DNA of 21,652 nucleotides from Reclinomonas americana ATCC 50394. Lineage: Eukaryota; Jakobida; Jakobea; Jakobida. Every line of letters starts with the position of its first letter. Position 1 is the first letter of the stretch. The notes under the pieces are model-generated. The model searched no databases and was not told the origin of the DNA. It worked only from the letters and a program-made list of their open reading frames with translations. Position numbers and translations under genes: made by a program. The stretch spans positions 57,272 to 78,923 of the forward strand of contig PS015020.1 of NCBI GenBank assembly GCA_048213135.1, given 5' to 3'. Shown in pieces: positions 12,282 to 21,652 of this stretch.

Positions 12282-13637
12282 ATGGGATCGTGCTCATCGC
12301 GTCAGAAGGCACTACGCGAGGCCAATCGTCGCGGAAGCAGCGGAAGTGCAAGTGACGAATTGGACTCTGTGCTGCACGGGTGAGCGTGTGTGCGGAACGA
12401 AGCAAAGCACTAGTGCACTGCTTCATTTTGCCTCCTTGATTTCATCGTCACTGTCCGCAGACCGGATGGTGCCTGGGGCATTCTGACTGGCGGCACGACA
12501 TGGCACGACGCTCGGCAGGACATGATCAAGCGCCTCAGCACCTTCCTGAGCGGCGATCAAGTGTCGCGCGTGCTGGCCAGCATCGGTTCGCTGTTGTCCA
12601 AGCAAATGCAACCGTCCACATACATCAACTCTGACATTCCTCCTTGCACTCGTGCAGATCAAGCGCACAGCACCATCATTTCGGCCGAGCGCACCTCCAT
12701 GTATCGGGAGATCTTTGACCAAGTCGACAAGGTTCGGCGATGGTAGTTGTGGAGAAGGAGAGACTGCAGTTTTGCTCACTCGCGGTCGCAGGACGGCGAC
12801 GAGGTGTTGAACCGGCAAGAGACGAAAGAGTTTCTCGACTCCACCCACGATCGTTGCGTCAGTTGTCTGTATTCAATGGCCTGCGCGTGCCTCATGATGT
12901 GAGTGCAGAATTCATCCAGGAGCTCGAGAAGCAGGGTGTGTCGGTCAAGCTGCCCACGCCAACGACGGCGCAGGCATGTTCTGCACCTCGCCTCGCTCAA
13001 CTCGGTGTGTTCTCGTCTCACTCCTTTCATGCAGATTGGTCGCATGGTGTCGCACGCCGTACCCGGTGCCGAGGGCAATCCGCGCGCCTTTATCACGTTC
13101 GACATGTTCCGCCTCATCGCTCGCCGCGTGGTCGAAACGTCGCTGTGGCTCGGCACCATCGCCGTCGAGGTCCGTGAACGTGCCAAGCGCGCCCATGAGC
13201 TCCCGCTCTCCGCCACCCTCGCTGTCGGCTGCACCATGCGCGCCCTCTCCGGTCAGCCCCTGCAAATGCCACCTGCCGCCGCTGGCACGACGACGACGAC
13301 CGCCACCGCTGCAAGTTGCTCGCCGCCTCCTCCGATGACCGCCAAGACCTCCAGCACGCCTCCGCGCGTGCCCCTGGCCTCGCGTCAGCACGTGGCCGGC
13401 CGCCGTCGACACAGTGGCGGCAGCGCCCTGCTGGCCTCGTGGGCCTCGAGCGGCGGACTGACAGCGGGCGAGCTGACGCGCTCCTCGCTGTCGTTCACCG
13501 AGCTGCATTCACGCGCGCGCAGCAGTGGTGCGGCCCTCCGTGGGCGCTGCGGTGGAGCGGCTCCGCTGCGTACCATGCACGCAGAGGACTTTGTGAATGG
13601 CGGTCGGCGCTGCCATCGGCCGACGCTGAGCACGTGA
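12282..13637 (+). CDS. EF-hand protein with putative N-myristoyl/palmitoyl anchor
   Basis: Exons 12282-12379, 12461-12585, 12658-12731, 12792-12852, 12909-12973 and 13035-13637; 341 residues. The ATG sits in CCACCATGG. The N-terminus MGSCSSRQK fits the N-myristoylation rule (Gly2, Ser/Cys3-6) with an adjacent Cys for palmitoylation. One canonical EF-hand loop lies at residues 98-109 (DKDGDEVLNRQE), preceded by YREIFDQV; its position 6 is Glu rather than Gly, and an intron splits it after its second residue. A second helical segment (FIQELEKQGVSVK..FDMFRLIARRVVE) may be a degenerate partner hand. The last ~120 residues are Thr/Ala/Ser/Pro- and Arg-rich and probably disordered. Introns 2-4 use GTTCGC, GTTCGG and GTTGCG. 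Intron 5 needs a GC-AG pair (GCATGT...TGCAG) to keep frame and is the weakest join. A membrane-tethered Ca2+ sensor is an inference. Confidence 0.72.
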
Positions 13638-13640
13638 TCA
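13635..13640. other. abutting stop codons of two convergent genes (TGATCA)
   Basis: The plus-strand EF-hand gene stops at TGA 13635-13637. The minus-strand gene stops at TGA read from 13640-13638. Together they form the palindrome TGATCA with no base between the coding sequences. Each 3' UTR must therefore run antisense to the other gene's last exon. Confidence 0.65.
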
Positions 13641-14459
13641 TGAAGAGGTGATGGGCGGGAAGAAACTGCGACGAATGAAATTCCGCTCGATGTAATCAGA
13701 CACTTTTTCTGAAGTGAGTGGAGTGGGCGTGTGCGTGTGCAGCAATGGGATAGCAGAGGAGAGGAAGAGGGGCGGTGTGCACATGTGATTGAGCGCAGAA
13801 ATGTGATTTGTCTTTTCTGTGACACGTGTCTTTTGCGTGTGTGTGGGCTTGTTTGTGTGTGGGGTTTGTCGTGCGAGTGTGTCTGTGATAGTGATGGAGT
13901 GTTGAGCGAGTTGTGTCTGTGTGTGCGTGTATGTGGGTGANNNNNNNNNNNNNNNNNNNNNNNNNNNNNNNNNNNNNNNNNNNNNNNNNNNNNNNNNNNN
14001 NNNNNNNNNNNNNNNNNNNNNNNNNNNNNNNNNNNNNNNNNNNNNNNNNNNNNNNNNNNNNNNNNNNNNNNNNNNNNNNNNNNNNNNNNNNNNNNNNNNN
14101 NNNNNNNNNNNNNNNNNNNNNNNNNNNNNNNNNNNNNNNNNNNNNNNNNNNNNNNNNNNNNNNNNNNNNNNNNNNNNNNNNNNNNNNNNNNNNNNNNNNN
14201 NNNNNNNNNNNNNNNNNNNNNNNNNNNNNNNNNNNNNNNNNNNNNNNNNNNNNNNNNNNNNNNNNNNNNNNNNNNNNNNNNNNNNNNNNNNNNNNNNNNN
14301 NNNNNNNNNNNNNNNNNNNNNGGAGGAGGTCTCGCCAGAGTAGTCGTAGTCGTCATACCCCTGAATGAGCGTGAGAGAGAGGCAGAGAGTGAGATGCACA
14401 GGGGATCATTGCTCAGCACTGGCGCGTGTGTATGTGCACCTCTCACTCTCTCTCTCTAT

Positions 14460-14498
<39 letters not shown>

Positions 14499-14583
14499 TG
14501 AAGAGAATGATGTGTCTCTGCACGTATGCCATACTCACCGGTGACGAGGCATCGTACTCGCCATCGCTCGAGTAGTCACTCAT
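13638..14583 (-). CDS. protein with acidic Tyr/Asp/Ser N-terminus, interrupted by gap
   Basis: Visible parts are exon 1 (14583-14539, 15 codons, donor GTGAGT), the start of exon 2 (14360 to the gap edge at 14322, acceptor TTCAG), and a last exon at 13708-13638 after an acceptor CACTTCAG. The N-terminus reads MSDYSSDGEYDASSP then GYDDYDYSGETSS. The C-terminus is KVSDYIERNFIRRSFF followed by PPITSS and a stop. Acidic Asp/Tyr N-termini occur in Ariadne-type RBR ligases among others, but nothing here proves that. It is assumed that both ends belong to one gene; the 381-N gap hides the middle. The stop codon abuts that of the EF-hand gene. Intron 1 (14361-14538) carries a TG run (14459-14484) followed by a GA run. 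Confidence 0.5.
13941..14321. other. assembly gap (381 N)
   Basis: Sequence unknown. It is flanked on the left by GT-rich sequence and on the right by a coding exon of the minus-strand gene. The low-complexity flank probably caused the assembly break. Confidence 0.95.
14459..14498. repeat. TG then GA dinucleotide microsatellite
   Basis: About 13 TG units are followed by about seven GA units, inside intron 1 of the minus-strand acidic protein gene. Confidence 0.95.
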
Positions 14584-14759
14584 GGTGAGGCGAGTCTTCC
14601 GCTCCCACGTGACACACACACACTCACGCTCACACAAAACCAGACAAGGCGCGCGAGCGGACACTGCGAGAAGAACGCGACGTTGTTCTCACACACTTCC
14701 ACCTTGTTCATTCACACTTTCTTTCTTTCTTTCTCACACGTTGTTGTTGCTTTCCGTGT

Positions 14760-15343
14760 TCAGAACACCCAGCCATCCGCAACATCAATGACATCCTCCT
14801 GTGTGTATGAGAGAGAAACAATTGTTGAGTAAATGTGACGTCTATCTCCTCTCTGAGATAAACCACAGAGCGCGCAACACAAAGGACGCACATGCGCACA
14901 AGGCACACGAAACGCGATCCAAACACGTACATGCACATTCTCACAAGGAACCACGACAAAAGATGAAAACTGTAAGACTCACTCACTCACTCACACACAC
15001 ACACACACACACGCACACACACACAGACAGCCTTGCCTGCGCATGCCCCTCACTCACCCATACACAAGCCTCGCGCTCTCTGTCTCCCTCTCATTCACAC
15101 TCCTCTCTCGCATCGCCCTTCCACACTGTGCTTTCACCCCCCACCCACCCACCCACCCACACACGCAACAGAGGCCATCACATTGTCGACATTCACCGAG
15201 CGCTCTGGCTCCTGCATCATGGGGAACTCCTGCGCATCACAATCATCAGTGCCTCTCTCTCTCATCCTCGCTTTCCTTTGTGCCTTGCACACCTTTGGCG
15301 CAAAGGCCTGCTCCTCCTCGTTGGGCTCGTGGCAATCGCTCAT
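14760..15343 (-). CDS. tentative small acidic protein, 49 residues
   Basis: Three minus-strand exons, all in phase 0: 15343-15293 (MSDCHEPNEEEQAFAPK), 15229-15170 (EFPMMQEPERSV then NVDNVMAS) and 14798-14760 (EDVIDVADGWVF, stop). Donors are GTGTGC and GTTGCGT, acceptors ATGCGCAG and CACACAG. Codon use resembles neighbouring genes, and no frame on the opposite strand makes a better gene. The protein is strongly acidic with no recognisable domain. Intron 2 (14799-15169) is 371 bp, long for this region, and could hide another small exon. Its start lies 71 bp from the NACHT gene's chosen ATG, head to head. Confidence is moderate because the exons are short. Confidence 0.45.
14991..15025. repeat. 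CA/AC microsatellite
   Basis: A CA-rich dinucleotide run with one CG interruption, within intron 2 of the tentative small minus-strand gene. It is preceded by ACTC tetranucleotide repeats (14967-14990). Confidence 0.9.
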
Positions 15344-15414
15344 GCCTCACTCAAGACAGAGTGCGTCGCTGCGGTGCTCGCCTTCTCCGTCCGCTTTTGT
15401 CACCACACATATCC

Positions 15415-18400
15415 ATGATATCTGCGCGCTGTCGTCTTGCGGGTGGCGGCTGTGTGTGTTCCCGTCCTCCACCACCTGCACCACCATCGTCTTCTCCTCA
15501 TTCACCAACAACACCACCGCCATCGCCTACACGACGCTCAACTCCTTCTCTCGTGGGCGCCGATTCCGTCCCTCAGACTCCACGAGTTGCGTGGCACACA
15601 CATGCACACCTCTTCCACAGACTCTCTCACCTTGTGTGTGTGTGTATGTTCGCAGACACCTTCTACTCCCGATGTGCAAGACCGCTCGCTCCGCAGTCCC
15701 TTCCGCGACGCCTTTCGTCGCAGCCGCGGTTCCAACATCCAGCTCGATGAGCCGGTGTGTGTGTGCTGAGAGAGCGAGAGGCTGTCTTTGTGTGTTCATC
15801 TCTCGAGGCGTGCAGGTTCCTGTGGCTCCACTGTCTGCGCGCGTGAAAAAGACGCGCGATGTGCTGCATCGGCAGTGGCGCGATCGCGTGGCTTCGCGCA
15901 CTGCGTTGCCGCTGGTCTGTGTGCCTCGGCCGCTGTCACCCATGCTGTCTCTCGTTCTCACTCATTGCGCGTGTGGGTGTGTGTGTGTGTTGCAGTCCGG
16001 TTATCCGGCAAGCTCGTCGCTGAAAGACTTTACGCCGACATCGGTGGTCGGCCACCTGCGAGAGTTTGTGTCGAACAGACTGCACTCGGTGCGTCCCTTG
16101 CTTCTTCTTCTTCCTTGTCGCCCAACCGCCCAACCAGTGTTGTCGCTGCAGGTGTTGGTCATTCTCGGCGCCCCGGGCAGCGGCAAGCGCCAGGTCATGG
16201 ATCGTCTCGAGGAGCTGCTGTGGGCGTTGCCTAGCACGATTCCGCTGCGCGTGCACTTGCCGTCGGTGCCGCTCGAGTATCGTGGCGTGCCCGGTTCCTT
16301 TGTGCCGTATCTGCTGCTCACGGCCGGCTTTGTCGAGGAAGATGTGCGCTCTTGTGCTGCGTGCCTCCCGCAACTCGACACCTTCTCACCCGCCTTGCAT
16401 GCAGTTTGACGAACTTCGCAACGGCGAGATGTGCCACCTGGCGATCCTCGCGGACAGCTACGACGACTGCATCGGCAATCCCATCAATCTGTACCGCGTG
16501 CATGACTTGGAGGTGCGTCTCGTTGCCTCCGCCGCTTCCCCAACTGTGCACTCACCCCCGTCGCACCAGTCGTGGGGCGCGTCATTGGCCGTCGCCTGCA
16601 CCACGGACTTTGTCGCTCGCCGACTCGAGCCCGCCGTGCTGGACTGGAAGAGCTACTTTACGCCGGCGCAGGCCGTCCCCGACGTGGACCAGTGGCCTAT
16701 GCAGCTGGTGCTCCACGACATTGACCAGAGGTCACTCGAGGAGTACTATCGACGGTGGGTCCTTGAATGCCCATCATGGCCACCGACATCTTGATCACTA
16801 ACCGCGCGCGCGCACAATTCGTGTACAGCCTGCTGCGGCACGTTCAACGGGCGGCGCCGTCAGAAGAAAAATGGTGCTCACTCAAAATGCTGGAGAGCAT
16901 ACCCGGTCTGCGTGCGTTTGCCACACGGGTGCGTGATTAATCCATCGCCAGCGCAGCAACTCAGTGGTTTTCTCNNNNNNNNNNNNNNNNNNNNNNNNNN
17001 NNNNNNNNNNNNNNNNNNNNNNNNNNNNNNNNNNNNNNNNNNNNNNNNNNNNNNNNNNNNNNNNNNNNNNNNNNNNNNNNNNNNNNNNNNNNNNNNNNNN
17101 NNNNNNNNAATTCGCGCGCACGCAGCCCATGTATCTACACATGATCTACACTGTGATGCGACGGTTGGACGAGGAATGTCAACGAGGCTTCTTGTTTGGG
17201 CCAGTGGTGACGTTCACGGTGCTGCTGGATCGCTACTTTGATGCTGTGGTCGGTCGCGAGATTGAAAGCATCATCAATGCTGCGGGTCCCGACAGCCAAG
17301 TGGTTCGTTTGTGTGTGTGTGTGTGTGTGCGTGTGTGTTTTGAGTCACATTCCCCTCTGTAGTACTCACCATCGCACGTCAGCTGGAAGCACTGCCGCAG
17401 GATCGTATCGCTCGCGTCTACGCCGTGCATGACTTTTGCAGTGCACTTGCCGTCGACATGTATGCCGCTCGTGTCAGCGCCATTCACGCGTCGGTGCGAA
17501 TGTTGTTTTCCTGTTCTCCTTTCAAAGTTATCACCCTGAAATGATCTGCGCTCCCGTTCTTCAGTCACCTGCGCACTGTCGAGAGCTGGACGATGTGGCA
17601 GCGTCACTGGCCGCCGAGGTTTGTTTGTGCGATTGTCTTTTAATGCCTTGCCGTTCTTCACGCTCACAGTTGTTGTGTGTGTGTGTGTGTGTGAACAGCT
17701 GCCTGCGCAGGGTGGTGCTCTGGAACTGGAGCAGCAGATTGTCACCTACAAGCAGGCCATTGAGATTGGTCGGCGTATGATGCAACTGCACTCCTTCCAC
17801 TTGTCAACGTCGCTGAGCGAGGTGTTTGTGCGGATTTTGCGGAAAGCGGTGCGTTCACACCACACGATGCGCTCCTGTCCTCCTCCGTGTCTCACACTCG
17901 GAAAACACAGGGCATTCTCGCACCGCGGCACGAGCAGTCGACCACCCCGCTGTACTTTTCGCACTCGGAATTCCGCGACTATTTCATCGCACATCGGTGC
18001 CGCACCGTTGCCCGACAGTGGGCACGGGCAGTGACTGGTGGACAGGTAACCCTCTCCCATCTTCCCCCTCTTTCTTCCCCNNNNNNNNNNNNNNNNNNNN
18101 NNNNNNNNNNNNNNNNNNNNNNNNNNNNNNNNNNNNNNNNNNNNNNNNNNNNNNNNNNNNNNNNNNNNNNNNNNNNNNNNNNNNNNNNNNNNNNNNNNNN
18201 NNNNNNNNNNNNNNNNNNNNNNNNNNNNNNNNNNNNNNNNNNNNNNNNNNNNNNNNNNNNNNNNNNNNNNNNNNNNNNNNNNNNNNNNNNNNNNNNNNNN
18301 NNNNNNNNNNNNNNNNNNNNNNNNNNNNNNNNNNNNNNNNNNNNNNNNNNNNNNNNNNNNNNNNNNNNNNNNNNNNNNNNNNNNNNNNNNNNNNNNNNNN

Positions 18401-19657
18401 NNNNNNNNNNNNNNNNNNNNNNNNNNNNNNNNNNNNNNNNNNNNNNNNNNNNNNNNNNNNTACGCACGTTGCGTGTGGGATCTCACGTGCCCGTTCGACC
18501 GCCGTGGTGTTGGGTGCCGTGCAACGAGACCAGCGAGACGCACATGCTGCTGGTGTGTCATCCGGACAACGGGGACTGCTCGCTGATTTCCGTGTCGGCG
18601 CATCGGGTCGACACGACGTGTCGGCAGGTGCAGCTGCTGCGCGCCTGTCCAGTGCGAGAGGTGCGCGGTCGTGTGACCAAGTCTGTGCCGATCGGGGTGG
18701 CAGTGTCGCCGCTCGGTACGCTTGCGCTGGTGGCGGAGAAGAACAGCAACATTATCCGTGTGCATGCGATTGAGCCGCCGTACGATGTGGAGGACGCCGT
18801 CGACTACATCCGCATCGATGACGATCAGCAGGTGGCACAAATGACGTTTGATGCCCGCGGGAACTTTCTGTTGGTGGTCACCGTGCCGCCAACGAATAGG
18901 CGGCAGATGCGCGGCACCATTGCCGTGTATCGGTCGACCACACGCGAGGTCGGTTGTCTCACACGCCATGTCGCTTGTGTTCTTGTGTGGCCTCCTCATC
19001 GTCCCCCTCACCCCGCTTGTCGTACTAGATGGTGTGGGAGGGCAAGGGCGAGGTGGCCGCCTGGCGCTCACCACGACGCAAGAGCAACGACGAGCCATTG
19101 CTGTTGGCCGTGGTCGTCCGCTCCGAGGCGTCACCGCAGCACCTGATGGTGGCTCTGCGCGACGCCATCAGTGGCGCGGTGCTGGGCGAGGAGCTCGAAT
19201 TCGGCGCCTGCCCAGCCGATCGGCAGCTACTCTCCGTCGCATTCTCCCCCAACTCACGCCTGCTGGCTGTGGGCGCCGCCAATCCGGGTCTGCTGCGCGT
19301 GTGGCGCGTCGGTCACGTGCTGGGTCGCGCGGCCGACGGGCCGCGTGGCCAGCTGCTGCTGAATGTCAAGCATGTGCGTGTCATTGGGTTTGGGTGGACA
19401 CACGACAGCACGGCCCTGGTGGTGTTGTCGGCGCCGCTGTCGGCCGGTTTTCCGCCTCGTGTGGAGCAATATCGCGTGCTGGTGTTTCGTGTCACGGCGG
19501 TGAGTGACTCAACGTTCATCCTGTTGGCGGAACGGCTTGTGTGGTGACATGAATGGTTCTTGCTGTGCAGGCTGTCATACCGCTACTGGCGGAGGAGAGG
19601 TCTCTGTCGTCGACGGATGCCGGATCGGGGCCGGAGAGACCAAAGTCAAGTGCATGA
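15415..19657 (+). CDS. NACHT/STAND-type NTPase with C-terminal WD40-like propeller (two gaps)
   Basis: Exons 15415-15585, 15656-15754, 15816-15914, 15996-16088, 16152-16343, 16405-16512, 16570-16754, 16829-16928, gap, 17109-17302, 17383-17493, 17565-17618, 17699-17848, 17911-18045, gap, 18461-18948, 19029-19499, 19571-19657; about 910 residues visible. The N-terminus is a Pro/Ser/Thr-rich disordered segment. The NTPase follows: VLVILGAPGSGKR (P-loop ~160-167, with Arg where Ser/Thr is usual), HLAILADSYDD (Walker B-like, ~229-239), SLAVACTTDF (sensor-1-like strand), QPMYLHMIYTVMRRL, and LYFSHSEFRDYF, the closing motif of NACHT winged-helix regions. After the second gap, propeller strands appear: IGVAVSPLGTLALVA..IIRVHAIE, VAQMTFDARGNFLLVV, LSVAFSPNSRLLAVG..LLRVWRVG. 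Such proteins act as nucleotide-regulated switches with the propeller sensing or holding a partner. The start at 15415 is the first ATG in frame but has weak context. Intron 1 uses GTTGCG. Confidence 0.75.
16975..17108. other. assembly gap (134 N) inside the NACHT region
   Basis: The gap removes the end of intron 8 and the start of the next exon, between the sensor-1-like strand and the QPMYLHM helix. Flanks lie in the same gene on the same strand. Confidence 0.95.
18081..18460. other. assembly gap (380 N) between NTPase and propeller
   Basis: The gap sits in an intron/exon stretch after the FSHSEFRDYF motif. It hides the linker and probably the first propeller blades. That both sides form one gene is inferred from the same strand and the absence of a stop or start. 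Confidence 0.95.
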
Positions 19658-19911
19658 AAACCAACAATACTGAACGCAATCGATTGGTTTCTGCTCAACA
19701 CAGACGTCGTCTCCATGCCAGATTGCTGCACTCTGTCAACTAGAAGCATGGTTGCCCGGGTTAATAGCCGGAAGTTGTCAGGAATGCATTGATCGAGCTC
19801 GGCCTCGGACTCGGGACACATAAATCATTGACTTGAAGACTTGGGACGTGCGCAGAGATCACCCCCCTCTCTCGCCTCTCCCCCCTCTGTGCTTCACGCT
19901 CACACACCACC
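19658..19911 (+). other. intergenic spacer between NACHT and armadillo genes
   Basis: 254 bp, the two genes being in the same direction. It holds the 3' end of the NACHT gene and the promoter/5' UTR of the next gene, with a pyrimidine-rich stretch (19861-19888) just before the ATG. A 101-codon minus-strand frame (19821-19516) crosses it and the NACHT 3' exon; it is judged a shadow. Confidence 0.5.
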
Positions 19912-21652
19912 ATGGAGTTGGTGCAGTCGCTGCGGTGAGCAAAGCAGTCAGTCAGTCTCCCTTCGCCTCACTCTGCCTCACTCTGCCTCACACACTCTTC
20001 AGTGATCCCTCTCTCAGCACCAACGAGGTCGAGGACCTCTTGTTGCGGTTTCGTCGGTGGGCGCTCTGTTGGAACGGCTCCGCCAGCAGTGTACACGGCA
20101 GTGCCAGTGCAAGCACTCGAAGTGCGGGTGTGGCCGAAGAGTTCTTTGCTGCACTTGCTCAGGCCAGCGCGCGTGTGTGGGAGTCCGATGATTGGGTTGC
20201 GTGCTGCACACACTTACACACACACACGCACACTTGCACACACACTCTCTCTGATCTTCACACACGCACGTGTCTTGTTTTCGATGTAACGCTCGCTGAT
20301 CATATGTCTCACTCTCTCACCAACACACAGTCGTGCCGCTTGTGCGAGATCCTGTACCGCATTCTATCGCGCGGTGGCATCCCGTTCCAGTCTGCCTGCG
20401 CCAAAACACCCGAACTGGNNNNNNNNNNNNNNNNNNNNNNNNNNNNNNNNNNNNNNNNNNNNNNNNNNNNNNNNNNNNNNNNNNNNNNNNNNNNNNNNNN
20501 NNNNNNNNNNNNNNNNNNNNNNNNNNNNNNNNNNNNNNNNNNNNNNNNNNNNNNNNNNNNNNNNNNNNNNNNNNNNNNNNNNNNNNNNNNNNNNNNNNNN
20601 NNNNNNNNNNNNNNNNNNNNNNNNNNNNNNNNNNNNNNNNNNNNNNNNNNNNNNNNNNNNNNNNNNNNNNNNNNNNNNNNNNNNNNNNNNNNNNNNNNNN
20701 NNNNNNNNNNNNNNNNNNNNNNNNNNNNNNNNNNNNNNNNNNNNNNNNNNNNNNNNNNNNNNNNNNNNNNNNNNNNNNNNNNNNNNNNNNNNNNNNNNNN
20801 NNNNNNNNNNNNNNNNNNNNNNNNNNNTCGCCGTGTTGCTCGCCGCCGTCGCTCCTCCCGTCATGTCGCCAGGCGCAGCAGCAGTGATCGCCAACGAACG
20901 CCGCGTGCAAGCGGCCAAGATCCTCCTCTTGTTGGCCCCGCAGTCGCCTGCTGTGCGCCGCACTGTCGGCTCGAGGGATTTGGTGTGCGACACACTGCTG
21001 CTGGCGGTGGGTTCGCCCGAGGCCATTCAGTTGGTGCGCTCGGTGGCGGTGTCGAACTATGCCACGCGCGTGTTTCAGGATGTGTCGTTTGCGCGGGCGG
21101 TGGCCACTGTGCTGGAGACCGCCGATGGCGACGAGGTGTTGTGCGAGGCGCTGGATTTGGTGTGGTGGATTTCGTTGCGAGACGAGTATCGGCATAGTGT
21201 GTCGCGAGAGGGCATTCCGCGACAGGTGACGACGCACTTGCGGTCGCCGAACGCGCGCATTGTGCGCAAGGCCATGCGCGCTCTCCGTTCTCTTTCGATC
21301 AGCGAAGACGGCCTGGCCGATGTGGTGGCCGTGGAGGGCGTGGCGGCGGTGTTGGTCACCGAAATGACCACACTGCACGAGGTGTTCTCGCATGTGCGCG
21401 GCAAGGCCGGCGACTCGATCGGCGTCTCCAACGACGAGTTCCTGGACAGCGCCGAGCAGCCGCTGGTCGGTCTGGTGGCCAATCTGGCCCTGTCGGACCA
21501 GTTTCGTCGCTCGTTTGCGCAGAACGGTGGTGTGACGGCGACGGTCGATGTGTGCAAGCTGGTGTGCGACTCGGTGCCGTGCGACGGCAACTTTGTCAGT
21601 GATGCGGCGCTGGCGTTGCGCAACCTGGCGAGCGATGGTACGTGTGTGTGTG
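19912..21652 (+). CDS. armadillo-like helical-repeat protein, 5' part
   Basis: Exons 19912-19934, 20003-20195, 20331-20418 (to gap), gap, 20828-21637; the last donor is GTACGT at 21638 and the gene leaves the window. The ATG sits in CACCATGG. Residues 1-72 read MELVQSLR, DPSLSTNEVEDLLLRF.., with a Ser/Ala-rich patch. Exon 3 gives CRLCEILYRILSRGG. After the gap a 269-codon exon shows repeated amphipathic helix pairs: VQAAKILLLLAP, VCDTLLLAVGSPEAIQLV, LCEALDLVWWISLRDEY, IVRKAMRALRSLS, PLVGLVANLALSD, DAALALRNLASD. The pattern (N/S-L-A/S after a Leu-rich helix, Gly at turns) is armadillo/HEAT-like, so a binding scaffold is likely. No specific family is recognised. The second intron uses a GTTGCGT donor. 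It lies downstream of the NACHT gene in the same orientation. Confidence 0.7.
20419..20827. other. assembly gap (409 N) in the armadillo-like gene
   Basis: The gap follows ...KTPEL and precedes ...AVLLAAVAPPV. Whether one long exon or several exons fill it cannot be seen. Confidence 0.95.

Noticed and set aside
13385-14446. Minus-strand 353-codon frame across the gap and over the EF-hand exon
   Set aside because: Most of it is Ns, and the rest is antisense to the EF-hand exon or low-complexity His/Thr/Ser. Only the short exons at 13638-13708 and 14322-14360, which use other frames, look coding.
15033-16409. 458-codon plus-strand frame covering NACHT exons 3-5
   Set aside because: It is open only because several short introns are stopless and in frame. 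The GT-rich stretches with TTGCAG/CTGCAG acceptors look intronic, though retention is possible.
17746-19134. 462-codon minus-strand frame opposite the NACHT gene
   Set aside because: It contains 380 Ns, is Arg/His-rich, and is antisense to exons with clear NACHT and propeller motifs. GC-rich coding DNA often leaves the opposite strand open.
19516-19821. 101-codon minus-strand frame in the NACHT-armadillo spacer
   Set aside because: Composition is fairly protein-like, but half of it is antisense to the last NACHT exon and intron. It has no motif and no splice partner. Strand-specific RNA would be needed to revive it.
20317-21393. 358-codon minus-strand frame opposite the armadillo gene
   Set aside because: It is antisense to a strongly helical-repeat exon, contains 409 Ns, and has an Arg/His/Gln-rich composition typical of a shadow frame.

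Overview
The window is nuclear DNA of a unicellular (protist-like) eukaryote. Exons are GC-rich, genes are packed on both strands, and almost every gene is broken by 50-90 nt GT-AG introns. Introns and spacers are full of CT, GT and CA simple repeats. Five runs of N interrupt the assembly. Core spliceosomal proteins close to their animal homologues are present. No lineage can be fixed from the sequence alone; a free-living amoebozoan, apusomonad or unicellular holozoan would all fit. All exon models were built by hand, by joining reading frames at GT/AG sites and checking that the phases agree.

Layout: (1) 1-720, minus strand, 3' part of a TPR-like helical protein. (2) 781-1435, plus, small PH-domain protein. 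(3) 1527-3032, minus, SF3A2 (Prp11), complete. (4) 3182-6921, plus, CDC5L/Cef1, complete in 11 exons. SF3A2 and CDC5L are divergent, with 149 bp between start codons. (5) 7066-11864, plus, a 35-exon gene modelled as an ammonium transporter fused to three tandem units of ankyrin repeats. (6) 12282-13637, plus, EF-hand protein with an MGSC myristoyl/palmitoyl-type N-terminus. (7) 13638-14583, minus, acidic-N-terminus protein crossing a gap; its stop codon abuts that of gene 6. (8) 14760-15343, minus, tentative 49-residue protein. (9) 15415-19657, plus, NACHT/STAND NTPase with a C-terminal WD40-like propeller, crossing two gaps. (10) 19912-21652, plus, armadillo-like repeat protein, cut by a gap and by the window end.

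The most notable features are: the transporter-ankyrin fusion, in which the second of the twin pore histidines of Amt proteins appears to be glutamine; a recurrent unusual 5' splice site, GTTGCG(T), in at least eleven introns of six genes; a 7-nt micro-exon in the transporter; two core splicing-factor genes sharing one short promoter and each carrying a long intron that ends in an extreme polypyrimidine tract; and a NACHT-propeller protein whose P-loop lacks the usual Ser/Thr. The fusion and the splice-site class depend on the hand-built models and need transcript data.
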